A stretch of 41,722 nucleotides of DNA from Myxococcales bacterium (GTDB lineage: Bacteria > Myxococcota_A > Bradymonadia > Bradymonadales > Bradymonadaceae), in the NCBI GenBank assembly GCA_007135085.1, contig SLJM01000330.1:1-41722 (forward strand). The letters run 5' to 3'. Position 1 is the first letter of the stretch; each line of letters begins with the position of its first letter. The position numbers and the translations under genes were made by a program. This document shows positions 22,824-30,373 of the stretch, piece after piece. The notes beneath the pieces were generated by a model. It was not told where the DNA came from and made no database searches. It worked only from the letters and a program-made list of their open reading frames with translations.

Positions 22824-24605
22824 TCAGCCCTCATGGGGCTGGGGCGTTTTTGATTTATCGCTCTTATCTTTCGAGTCTGTAGTGTCCGTTTCCGCATCGG
22901 CCAGCCGGCGGGCCCGGAGTGATCCTTGTCCAAGTATGACATTGAAGTCCTGCCCCACGTCGACGTCGTCGGGGCTGCGCACCAATCCCTGCTTGGTGCG
23001 CACCAGGGCAAATCCGCGTTTGAGGATAGTCCGCGGATCGACGAGCTCCAACCGCTGTTCCACTTGTTTTAGATGCCGTCGGGCCTCAGCGCCCTGGCGC
23101 CGGCTGAGCTCGTCGACACGCTCCAATCGCCGCGCCAGGTCCTGGCGCCGTCGAAGGAGCCGGCGCTCCAGCCGGGGCAGCGACAATTGACGGCGTGCCC
23201 CGTCGACCTGGTAGCGCCGTCTGTCGATGGTGCGCCGCAGCTGGCCGTCCAGGCGATCTTGACGAGCGTCGACGAGCCGCTGCTTCTTGGCCAACGCCCG
23301 CCGCACCTGCTCGCCAAGATCGCCCTCCAGCCGGGCCTGGCGCTGCCGCGCCGTCCCCAGACGACGCACCACCTGCCGCTCCAACCGCGCCGCTGCGCGA
23401 TGTAATATTTGCTTGTCGCGCTCCACTCGCCCCTCGGCCCGCTCGGCGATGGCCATCTGGCGCTCATCGAGGGCATATCGAAACTCCTCGACCGCCTCCA
23501 CGACCCGCGCCGCCGCCGCTGTGGGTGTCTTCGTCGATTCGCTGATCAGATCGAGCAAACAGGTGTCTCGCTGGTGCCCCACGCCGCAGATGATCTTGAG
23601 CGGGTGGCCGCAGACCGCCTCGCCAATGGCCTCGGTGTCGAAATAGGCCAGCTCCGAGCGCGACCCGCCGCCGCGGATAATGGCCACCACGTCGAATTGA
23701 TGGGCATTTTCTCGAAAATAGCTCAGCGCCGCCAGCACGGAGCGCTCCGTATGCACCCCCTGCACGTTGGCATGATGAGCGGTGAGCAAGAAGCCGATCC
23801 CGCTCTGCTCCAGGGTATGGACGAAGTCGTTATAAGCGTCGCTGTCTACGCTGGTGATAAGGCCCACTCGCAAGGGGCAGACCGGCCAGCTCAATCGCAG
23901 ATTATCGTTTTCGACACCCTTCTTTTTCAGCCCCCGATAGACCCGCTCTCGATTGAGCTCGATCTCCCCCGCCGTATAAGCGGGATCGATATCGTCGACC
24001 AATATCTGATAGCGCCCGTTACGAGCGTAGAGATCGATCTTGCCCCGAAGGCGCACGGCCAGCCCGTCCGCCAATTTGAGGTCGCTGTTGCGAAGGCGTC
24101 GGGCGATGGTCTGGCGATGGCGATCGAAGAGCACTGCCTTTAGCCGCGCCACCTCGTTTGCCCCGGCAAAGGGACGCTCCACGAGATCGAAAAAATAATT
24201 TTGATAATTGCTGGACCGATTCTTATCAAAATCCTGCAGCTCCCCCACCACCCAGATCGACTCGTCGAAGCGCTGGCGCAGCGCCGCGCGGGCGGCATGA
24301 TTGAGGCGGCTGATGGTCCAGGTCCCGTCGGGCACCGCCTGCAGCGCCGGCTGGGGAGGCTTGTCGCCGGTCTCCCCCTTTGTCTGGCCTCGAAATTTGC
24401 GCAGCGCCGGCGAGTATTTGAAGTGATAGCCGTCGAGGCGCTCGATGACGTAATTGAGGTGCTGCAGGGGGACGAACCAGGTCTTGGTCCTATTTTCGTA
24501 CCACCGGTCGGGCAGAGTTCGGACCACCTCCACGAGCTCGCGCTTGTAGGGAAAGCTGATCTTGATCCGTTTTTGCTCCACTTCGACGTCGATCATTCGT
24601 GTCAT
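22824..24605 (-). CDS. xseA: Exodeoxyribonuclease VII large subunit with extra HARP-like N-terminal domain
   Basis: 593 residues, against ~450 in E. coli. Residues ~95-200 are the OB-fold DNA-binding domain (WTISRLNHAARAALRQRFDE, SIWVVGELQDF). The catalytic core follows with VGLITSVDSDAYNDFVHTL, the diagnostic IIRGGGSRSEL, and GVGHQRDTCLLD leading to TPTAAAARVVE. A long Arg-rich coiled coil comes next and the family end ILKRGFALVRTKQG. The first ~65 residues are extra: IKISFPYKRELVEVVRTLPD followed by TKTWFVPLQHLNYVIERL. These resemble the HARP domain of annealing helicases. The start at 24605 has GAGG 8 nt upstream and clears the preceding lipoprotein gene; an ATG at 24671 would overlap it. 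A 14-bp palindrome lies just upstream. Confidence 0.92.
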   Translation of the reverse strand: MTRMIDVEVEQKRIKISFPYKRELVEVVRTLPDRWYENRTKTWFVPLQHLNYVIERLDGYHFKYSPALRKFRGQTKGETGDKPPQPALQAVPDGTWTISRLNHAARAALRQRFDESIWVVGELQDFDKNRSSNYQNYFFDLVERPFAGANEVARLKAVLFDRHRQTIARRLRNSDLKLADGLAVRLRGKIDLYARNGRYQILVDDIDPAYTAGEIELNRERVYRGLKKKGVENDNLRLSWPVCPLRVGLITSVDSDAYNDFVHTLEQSGIGFLLTAHHANVQGVHTERSVLAALSYFRENAHQFDVVAIIRGGGSRSELAYFDTEAIGEAVCGHPLKIICGVGHQRDTCLLDLISESTKTPTAAAARVVEAVEEFRYALDERQMAIAERAEGRVERDKQILHRAAARLERQVVRRLGTARQRQARLEGDLGEQVRRALAKKQRLVDARQDRLDGQLRRTIDRRRYQVDGARRQLSLPRLERRLLRRRQDLARRLERVDELSRRQGAEARRHLKQVEQRLELVDPRTILKRGFALVRTKQGLVRSPDDVDVGQDFNVILGQGSLRARRLADAETDTTDSKDKSDKSKTPQPHEG

Positions 24606-24636
24606 GACCGGCCTCGACAAAATTTTGTCAAAATTG

Positions 24637-24996
24637 TCATTCCCCTGCTTCTTCTTGCTGATCATCGTCATTCATCAAGTCGTCATCGGCCACGCAGGCT
24701 TTTCGTCCACTGTCTCCGGGACAGCGCGAGACCTCGTCATCGTCACAAGGGGCGCAGATCTCGTCGTCGTCGCAATCGCCTTGATCCTCGCAGGCCGGCA
24801 GACAGTGAATTTGATAGCATACAAATCCCTCGGAACAACCCACATGCTCATCGCACTCAGCGGTATTGACACATCCTGCAGCCAGGGCTGCCCACAGGAC
24901 AGTGACGACGACCACCACCATCAACTGTCGCCGGTAGCCTCGACACCAACCGGTCAGGCGACTAAGCTGCCCGTCCCGAAAATAACGTCCCTCCAC
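24637..24996 (-). CDS. Cys/Asp-rich lipoprotein
   Basis: A membrane segment with a lipobox (MVVVVVTVLWAALAAGC) precedes ~75 residues with about ten cysteines and many Asp (ECDEHVGCSEGFVCYQIHC, CEDQGDCDDDEICAPCDDDE). This is the kind of small disulphide-knotted lipoprotein common in Myxococcota and relatives. Function is unknown; the acidic loops could bind cations. The start is uncertain. The GTG at 24996 includes basic residues before the hydrophobic stretch, while the ATG at 24921 would leave a bare hydrophobic start. The frame is open to 25071 but that would overlap the divergent sppA. It precedes xseA by 31 nt. Confidence 0.65.
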   Translation of the reverse strand: MEGRYFRDGQLSRLTGWCRGYRRQLMVVVVVTVLWAALAAGCVNTAECDEHVGCSEGFVCYQIHCLPACEDQGDCDDDEICAPCDDDEVSRCPGDSGRKACVADDDLMNDDDQQEEAGE

Positions 24997-25009
24997 CTGC
25001 GAGTCGACG

Positions 25010-26821
25010 ATGCTCCGTGCGCCCTTCGCGCTTGTCTGGAATTTACTCAAGCTGTTGTCCTTCGCGCTCAAGACCTTCTTCTTTCGCCTCGGTCATTTTT
25101 TGACCCGTAAGCGGCGAAAATGGGTCCGTCTCAAATTGCCGCGGCGCTTCCTGATCGGACCGCCCACGGGGCTGGCCCAATATTTTCAGGATACGCCTTC
25201 CTACCTCGAACTTCGAGACATAGTGGAGACCATCGCCGACGACGAGCGTATCGAGGGGGTGGTCATCGTCGCCGACCACGTCATGCTCGGCGGCGGGCGC
25301 ACCGCCGATCTGCGAGCTCTCTTGGAGCGGCTTCGTCAATCGGGCAAATCAATCATCTTTCACAGCCATACCGTCATGGGCCGCCAATACGATCTGGCCG
25401 TGGCTGCCGACCAGGTGGTGATGACGCCAGGGGGCCGATTTTATTATTTCGGCCATCGCTTCGAGCAATTCTTCGCCGGCGCCCTCCTCGACAGATTAGG
25501 CGTGGCAGCCCAATTCGTCCACATCGGTCCCTTCAAAGGGGCGGCGCACCGCTTTTTTAAAAGCGAGGCCACCCCGCCCCTTCGGCTGATGATGGAGCAG
25601 ATGGTTGAGGGGCTCTCCGAGCTTCGCGAGGAACGCATCGCCACCCGGCGCGGGATCACCGCCCCCACCATGAGCCGAGCCTTTGAGCGCATGCCCCTCG
25701 ACGATCGTCAGGCCGAGGCCATGGGGCTTATCGACGGTCGGATTCACCGCCGGTTTCTGCGGCGCTGGATCGAAGAGGGCCCGGATTTCGTCGACACCCC
25801 GGCCTTTCCTCGAAGAGACGACGATGAGAAAGACAAGTTGGAGGGGGAAGGGAAAAAAGGCGAAGAGAAGAACGAAAAACGCCAGGCGGTGAGCCTCAAA
25901 GACGCCACAGATTACGCCGAGGCCTCTCCCACCTATAATTGGACGCCTCTATTTCGCCGCCCCCGAGTCATCGCCGTGGTCGACCTGTCGGGCATGATCG
26001 TCATGCCCAATATGGAAATCCCCGGCCACTCGGCGGCCACCATCGACCCCTCGGAGGTCCTCCCGGTCCTTCGGCAACTGGCCTCCAATCGCCGGGTGGC
26101 CTCGGTGTTGCTCCACATCAACTCCCCGGGAGGCAGCGCTCTGGCCAGCGAGATGGTCTGGGACGGCATCCGCCGACTGCGCTGTGAGAAGCCCACCGTC
26201 GCCTATTGCAGCGACGTCGCCGGAAGCGGCGGCTATTATCTCGCCGTGGGCGCCGATCAGATCGTCTGTCATCAGGAGACGATCATGGGCAGCATCGGCG
26301 TCATCGCCGGCAAATTTTCATTCCCGGGAACGCTGGAGCGCTTCGACATCACCGCCGAGGCTTTCGCCCGCCATGAGACCTCTCAATTCGAGAGCTTGGC
26401 CCAGCCCCTGTCCGAGCAGGTCCTGGACAACCTCCAGCGCGACGCCCGCTCCTTTTATCGTCAATTCTTGCGCCGTGTCGGCGACGCCCGAAAGATCCCG
26501 CGCCGCCGCCTCCACCGATACGCCCGGGGACGCATCTACACCGGCGCCGACGCCCACCGACGCCACCTGGTCGACCACCTGGGCAATTTCGACGACGCCC
26601 TGGAGATCCTGCGCTCCCTGAGCGATCCGGCCCTGCCAAAAGACACGACCGTCCAATTCGCCCCACACCGCAAGATCAGCCTGGGCGCCCTGATTCGCCA
26701 ATCGGCAAAGAGCCCGTCTTTCTGGACCGGTGCCGTAGGCGATCTTAAACTCGTCCATGCCCTGGCAAAGCGCGACCCCTTACTCGCGCTGATGCCCTTT
26801 CAACTCGAGCAAAAGTCTTGA
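25010..26821 (+). CDS. sppA: Signal peptide peptidase SppA, double-domain (67K) type
   Basis: 603 residues with two tandem S49 domains, as in E. coli SppA. SppA cleaves remnant signal peptides in the membrane. The N-terminal hydrophobic segment (FALVWNLLKLLSFALKTFFF) anchors it. The general-base Lys is K176 in HIGPFKGAAHRFF (family GTYKSAVEPF). The nucleophile is S376 in NSPGGSALASEMV. The downstream family stretch SGGYYLAVGADQIV and IMGSIGVIAGKF is intact, so the enzyme should be active. A Lys/Glu-rich linker (~265-295) joins the two domains. The ATG is only 13 nt from the divergent lipoprotein start I chose. A heptamer repeat begins at its stop codon. Confidence 0.95.
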   Translation: MLRAPFALVWNLLKLLSFALKTFFFRLGHFLTRKRRKWVRLKLPRRFLIGPPTGLAQYFQDTPSYLELRDIVETIADDERIEGVVIVADHVMLGGGRTADLRALLERLRQSGKSIIFHSHTVMGRQYDLAVAADQVVMTPGGRFYYFGHRFEQFFAGALLDRLGVAAQFVHIGPFKGAAHRFFKSEATPPLRLMMEQMVEGLSELREERIATRRGITAPTMSRAFERMPLDDRQAEAMGLIDGRIHRRFLRRWIEEGPDFVDTPAFPRRDDDEKDKLEGEGKKGEEKNEKRQAVSLKDATDYAEASPTYNWTPLFRRPRVIAVVDLSGMIVMPNMEIPGHSAATIDPSEVLPVLRQLASNRRVASVLLHINSPGGSALASEMVWDGIRRLRCEKPTVAYCSDVAGSGGYYLAVGADQIVCHQETIMGSIGVIAGKFSFPGTLERFDITAEAFARHETSQFESLAQPLSEQVLDNLQRDARSFYRQFLRRVGDARKIPRRRLHRYARGRIYTGADAHRRHLVDHLGNFDDALEILRSLSDPALPKDTTVQFAPHRKISLGALIRQSAKSPSFWTGAVGDLKLVHALAKRDPLLALMPFQLEQKS

Positions 26822-26838
26822 GTCTTGGGTCTTGAGTC
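26815..26838. repeat. Heptamer tandem repeat over the sppA stop codon
   Basis: GTCTTGA, GTCTTGG, GTCTTGA and a partial GTC run head to tail. The first unit contains the sppA TGA, so slippage here would not change the protein unless it removed the stop. Confidence 0.6.
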
Positions 26839-26901
26839 CCGATGAAACCTCGTAGTCACTCAAACCAGAACGCCTCAATCACTTAGAGAAGGACCGAAAC
26901 A

Positions 26902-27156
26902 ATGGCTGACGTAGTGATTTACCGCACCCAATATTGCCCCTATTGCGATATGGCCAAGCGCCTCTTCGACGAGATGGGCGTGGAATACGAACAGATCGAC
27001 GTATTCAACGACGCCGAAGAGCGAAAGAGACTCGTCGAGCGTACGGGGCAACGCACGGTCCCTCAGATTTTCATCAACGACGTCGCCGTCGGTGGGTTCA
27101 CAGACGTGCAGGCCCTCAAGAGGACCGGTGAATTGCAAAAGATGTTGGGCATCTGA
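26902..27156 (+). CDS. grxC: Glutaredoxin 3
   Basis: 84 residues, full length. The dithiol active site CPYC is in YRTQYCPYCDMAKRLF, the cis-Pro motif is TVPQIFIN, and GGFTDVQAL is the glutathione-binding GG(F/C)(T/S)D. The protein reduces disulphides and glutathione-mixed disulphides using glutathione, in the cytoplasm. AAGGA lies 8 nt before the ATG. It follows sppA by 80 nt and ends at a strong terminator shared with the convergent PglI-like gene. Confidence 0.95.
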   Translation: MADVVIYRTQYCPYCDMAKRLFDEMGVEYEQIDVFNDAEERKRLVERTGQRTVPQIFINDVAVGGFTDVQALKRTGELQKMLGI

Positions 27157-27185
27157 ATCGGGAAGCATTAATCGAAGAACAAAAA

Positions 27186-27214
27186 AAGGGCTCCCCGACG
27201 GGGAGCCCTTTTTC
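27186..27214. terminator. Bidirectional rho-independent terminator
   Basis: AAGGGCTCCCC (27186-27196), loop GAC, GGGGAGCCCTT (27200-27210), with T-runs on both sides. It ends grxC on the plus strand and the gene at 27234-28589 on the minus strand. Confidence 0.92.
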
Positions 27215-27233
27215 TTTGTGATTCACCCTGCCC

Positions 27234-28589
27234 CTATTGCAGTCCGGAGAAGACGAAGGGGTAGTTAATCTCACACATACCGCCGTCGGGCTCGGCGAAG
27301 CGCATCCTGGAGATGACGCGGGTCACGCAGCTCTCGACGTTATTGTTGTTCAAAGTGGAGCTCGAGATCATGACGTTGCTCACCGAGCCGTCGAGCTCGA
27401 TTCGCCAATTGGCCGTGATATTACCGCTCAGGCTCGGGTTGACCTGAAGCTCACGCTCGAAGCAGTGCTGAATCGCATTTGCGCGAGCGCCCACGACGCG
27501 TCGGATATTGGAGGGGTCGCAGAAATCGCCCACGTCGGGAGTTCCACGCTCCATGGTCTGCACTTCGCGCTGCTCTCCACGGCCAACTTCACCACCTGCG
27601 CCGGTGCCGCCGCCGGTGTCGACTTCGCCGAGACCGTGGACGCGGCCGTAGCCGTCGCCACCGCCGCCGCCGCCGGAGCCGATCATCCCCATACCGCCCT
27701 GGCCGCGACCGATGTCGAGGGCATCGCCGTCACCAGCCATGGCCACCACGATATCCGTGTCGAATCCATCGGAGTCGTCAAAGAGGTTATCCAACGACTC
27801 TCCCAGGGTGTCCTGAGACAGCGCCTCGTGAATACCGATCTCTTCGACGTCGATCTCATCGACCATTTCCGCGTCGACCTCGGGAATCTCCGAATCCTCG
27901 ACCTCTTCTTCGGGATCGCCGAATTCGCCCTCTTCACCGCCGGCTTTCTCGGCGGTCGTATCCTCTTCTTCTTCCTCTTCCTCTTCCTCCATGGCATCTT
28001 CCAGATCGTCGACGTGGAATTCAGCCATCCGCTCCAGATATTCCAGATCCTCCAGGATCGGGCGCGGGGGCTGCATCTCGGCGATGATCAAGAAGACCGC
28101 ATGCAGTAAAAGCGCGATAAGAAGGGCCACCGACAACGGACCGTCGAGCATCTCACCAGGTTTTTTGCCGGCGACGACGTCTGACTTTTCCATCAACTGG
28201 AAGAAGATATTGATCTTGCCCAGGTCGATGACGCCCCAATCTCCGAAATGAAGATTCATCTCGTAGACGGTGGCCTTGCCCTCTTCGGTATCCACAGTCC
28301 CGACCTGAATGGCCCGCCGCTCGTCGACGAGTTCTTCCAGATCGTATTCCTCGTCGTTGATATGTAGCGTCAGATCAACGGCATCGGTGAACTGGAGCTT
28401 ATAACCCTTTTCCTGACGTTCGAAGACGTCCAGGGTGCCCGGGAATCCCGGCGCGGGAAGGGAGAACACATTCTCGTCGTCGTTGCCCATCGAGATGATG
28501 GACTCGTCGACCTGCGAGAAGACGCGCTCTTTATAGATGGTCCCGTTCCAGACCAGGGCGACTCTTAAACTATGGTTCTTTGACTTCAC
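27234..28589 (-). CDS. PglI/GltG-like trans-envelope protein, copy 1 (FHA-like N-terminus, TM, AgmX/PglI tail)
   Basis: 451 residues. The cytoplasmic part (~1-135) is beta-rich and FHA-like (LRVALVWNGTIYKERVFSQV, then FGDWGVIDLGKINIFFQL). One membrane helix follows (~151-171, LSVALLIALLLHAVFLIIAE). Then come a very acidic periplasmic stretch with nine consecutive Glu at ~201-209, a Gly-rich linker, and a C-terminal AgmX/PglI tail (DPSNIRRVVGARANAIQHCF, SVSNVMISSSTLNNNNVESC). The domain order matches Myxococcus PglI (GltG), a component linking the inner-membrane motor to the outer-membrane complex. I chose GTG at 28589 because GGAG lies 8 nt upstream and the protein then aligns with the start of the tandem paralogue. 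It has its own promoter (28703-28731) and ends at the shared terminator. Role here unknown. Confidence 0.85.
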   Translation of the reverse strand: MKSKNHSLRVALVWNGTIYKERVFSQVDESIISMGNDDENVFSLPAPGFPGTLDVFERQEKGYKLQFTDAVDLTLHINDEEYDLEELVDERRAIQVGTVDTEEGKATVYEMNLHFGDWGVIDLGKINIFFQLMEKSDVVAGKKPGEMLDGPLSVALLIALLLHAVFLIIAEMQPPRPILEDLEYLERMAEFHVDDLEDAMEEEEEEEEEDTTAEKAGGEEGEFGDPEEEVEDSEIPEVDAEMVDEIDVEEIGIHEALSQDTLGESLDNLFDDSDGFDTDIVVAMAGDGDALDIGRGQGGMGMIGSGGGGGGDGYGRVHGLGEVDTGGGTGAGGEVGRGEQREVQTMERGTPDVGDFCDPSNIRRVVGARANAIQHCFERELQVNPSLSGNITANWRIELDGSVSNVMISSSTLNNNNVESCVTRVISRMRFAEPDGGMCEINYPFVFSGLQ

Positions 28590-28702
28590 CGAGAGGCTCC
28601 GTTCATCCGCGTTTTTCTGCCATTTTCTTTCATTATCCCATCCCCTTTGATAGGGCATCGAAGGCGCTGAAAAACACACAGGGCCATCTGCAGGGACACC
28701 GA

Positions 28703-28731
28703 AGGATACGGGTTGCTCAAAAGACCGTCAA
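28703..28731 (-). promoter_or_regulatory. Promoter of PglI-like copy 1
   Basis: TTGACG-N17-TATCCT on the minus strand in the 172-bp gap between the two paralogues. It is nearly the same as the promoter of copy 2 (TTGACG-N17-TATTCT), which supports both. Confidence 0.6.
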
Positions 28732-28761
28732 GGACTGGGTATAATTCATCTGCAATCGCCC

Positions 28762-30105
28762 TCATTTTAATCCTGTGAAGACGAATGGATAGCGGATCTG
28801 GCACATCCCGCCGTCGGGCTCGTTAAAGCGCATGCGCTCGACGACGCGGACCACGCAGGCCTCGACGTTATGGTTATTCATGGTCGATTCGGCAATCTGC
28901 GCTCGCGACGCCGAGCCGTCGAGCTCTATGCGCCATTCGACGATCATATTGCCGCCCAGGCTCGGATCGACCTGCAATTCGAGCTCGAAGCAATGCTGAA
29001 TGGCGTTGGCGCGAGCGGCTACCACACGCTGGATATGGCCGGGATGGCAAAAATCACCCACTTCGGCCTCCTCCACCGGTGCCGGCGTGAACGGTCTCGG
29101 TGAGCTGCCGTGTCCAGGATCGATCCCCGGTCCTCTCGAGCCCGAGCGAATTCCATTCATTCCCCCCAGATCTGCCACATCACCTTCCCCGCCGGGGCCA
29201 ATCATACCAAAATCACCGGTGCCTCGACCGCCGGCGATCTCTTCGGTGCCGCTCTCGAGGAAAGCCATCTCCACGTCGCCCATATCATCCGTAAACAGCC
29301 CTTCTAACGCCCCCCCCGGCTCATTTCCCGCCAGCGCGTCATGGATTCCGACCTCCATAATATTTATCTCTTCGTCGACCGGCGCTTCGGCCAACTCCGC
29401 GTCGGCTGACTCATCGGGCTCATCGGCAAACTCCGCCAATTCCTCGATGTCGTCGGCGCTCGAGTCGTCGACCGCGCCATCTTCGTCGACGATCTCCTCT
29501 TCTTCTTCGATCACGTCTTCGAGATCGTCGACGTGAAAGGTGGCGAGCACACAAGTATAATCGAGATCGTCCAGCTCCAACGCCGGGGGCTGCAGGAATG
29601 CGGCGAGCAAAAATCCAAGGTGGAGGAGGAAGGCAAAGAGCAGCGCCATCGAGAGAAATCCGTCGAAGACCTCCGAGGGACTCCGCCCGGCGATGACCTC
29701 CGATTGCTCTGAGACCTGAAAGAAGAGATTGACCCGTCCCAGTCCCACCACGCCCCAGTCGCCGCCTCGAAGCTCTCGCTCGTAGACCGCGGCCTCACCG
29801 TCGGCGGTCTCCACCGTCCCCGCCGGAAGGACTCGATCCCCGTCGATGAGCTCCTGACTGTCGTATTGCTCGTCGCGAATCCGAAGGTCGACGGCGACCT
29901 GATCGGTAAATCGCAGCAGATAACCCCGTTCAGTGCGCTCAAAGACCTCGAAGGTCTCGGGCAATCCCCTCGTGGCGAGGGTAAAGATATTGGACTCGGC
30001 GCTTCCCACGGTCACCGTCGGCTCATCGGCGCATACGAAGAGTCGTTCCTGATAGATGGTGCCGTTCCAGACCAGGGCCACCCGTAAGGCGTGTTCGCTA
30101 TTCAT
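28762..30105 (-). CDS. PglI/GltG-like trans-envelope protein, copy 2
   Basis: 447 residues, paralogous to the downstream gene along its length. The N-terminus reads LRVALVWNGTIYQERLFVCA and the FHA-like strands GGDWGVVGLGRVNLFFQVSE. A membrane helix (SMALLFAFLLHLGFLLAAFL), an acidic Glu/Asp/Ala-rich stretch and the tail (PGHIQRVVAARANAIQHCF, SRAQIAESTMNNHNVEACV) follow. The paralogues are much closer in the N-terminal and tail domains than in the acidic linker, where this copy lacks the poly-Glu run. The ATG at 30105 has GGAG 8 nt upstream. It may form hetero-oligomers with copy 1 and work with the GltJ-like protein at 19790. No AglRQS-type motor gene is in the window. Confidence 0.85.
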   Translation of the reverse strand: MNSEHALRVALVWNGTIYQERLFVCADEPTVTVGSAESNIFTLATRGLPETFEVFERTERGYLLRFTDQVAVDLRIRDEQYDSQELIDGDRVLPAGTVETADGEAAVYERELRGGDWGVVGLGRVNLFFQVSEQSEVIAGRSPSEVFDGFLSMALLFAFLLHLGFLLAAFLQPPALELDDLDYTCVLATFHVDDLEDVIEEEEEIVDEDGAVDDSSADDIEELAEFADEPDESADAELAEAPVDEEINIMEVGIHDALAGNEPGGALEGLFTDDMGDVEMAFLESGTEEIAGGRGTGDFGMIGPGGEGDVADLGGMNGIRSGSRGPGIDPGHGSSPRPFTPAPVEEAEVGDFCHPGHIQRVVAARANAIQHCFELELQVDPSLGGNMIVEWRIELDGSASRAQIAESTMNNHNVEACVVRVVERMRFNEPDGGMCQIRYPFVFTGLK

Positions 30106-30236
30106 AACCATTGCTCCATGCAACATCAGAATTAATATGCACTGCCCCCGGGCCAGGCTCGACGATCGATAAGCCCCGACCTCCCCGGGGTTTGGGGGCC
30201 TTTAATTTTCGTCGCTGACGCGAAGGCGAAGATCTT

Positions 30237-30265
30237 AGAATAGCGACCATGACACAGCGCGTCAA
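30237..30265 (-). promoter_or_regulatory. Promoter of PglI-like copy 2
   Basis: TTGACG-N17-TATTCT on the minus strand, giving a ~125-nt leader before the ATG at 30105. The leader contains a GC-rich hairpin (CCCC ... GGGG near 30176-30190). Confidence 0.6.
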
Positions 30266-30306
30266 AACAGTTTTTCGCGCTCCACTCTGTGCTCTCCACG
30301 AATATA

Positions 30307-30334
30307 TTGCTCCAATTATTGAGTTCTCTATACT
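30307..30334 (+). promoter_or_regulatory. Promoter of the protease-like gene and tilS
   Basis: TTGCTC-N16-TATACT, ending 39 nt before the ATG at 30374. The -10 is good and the -35 fair. Confidence 0.45.
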
Positions 30335-30373
30335 ACTCCAACTGAACGGGCCCCTCTAAGCGACCAGGCACCT

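Noticed and set aside
24997-25071. Longer N-terminus for the Cys-rich lipoprotein
   Set aside because: It would overlap the divergent sppA coding sequence; an in-frame GTG or ATG downstream is more plausible.
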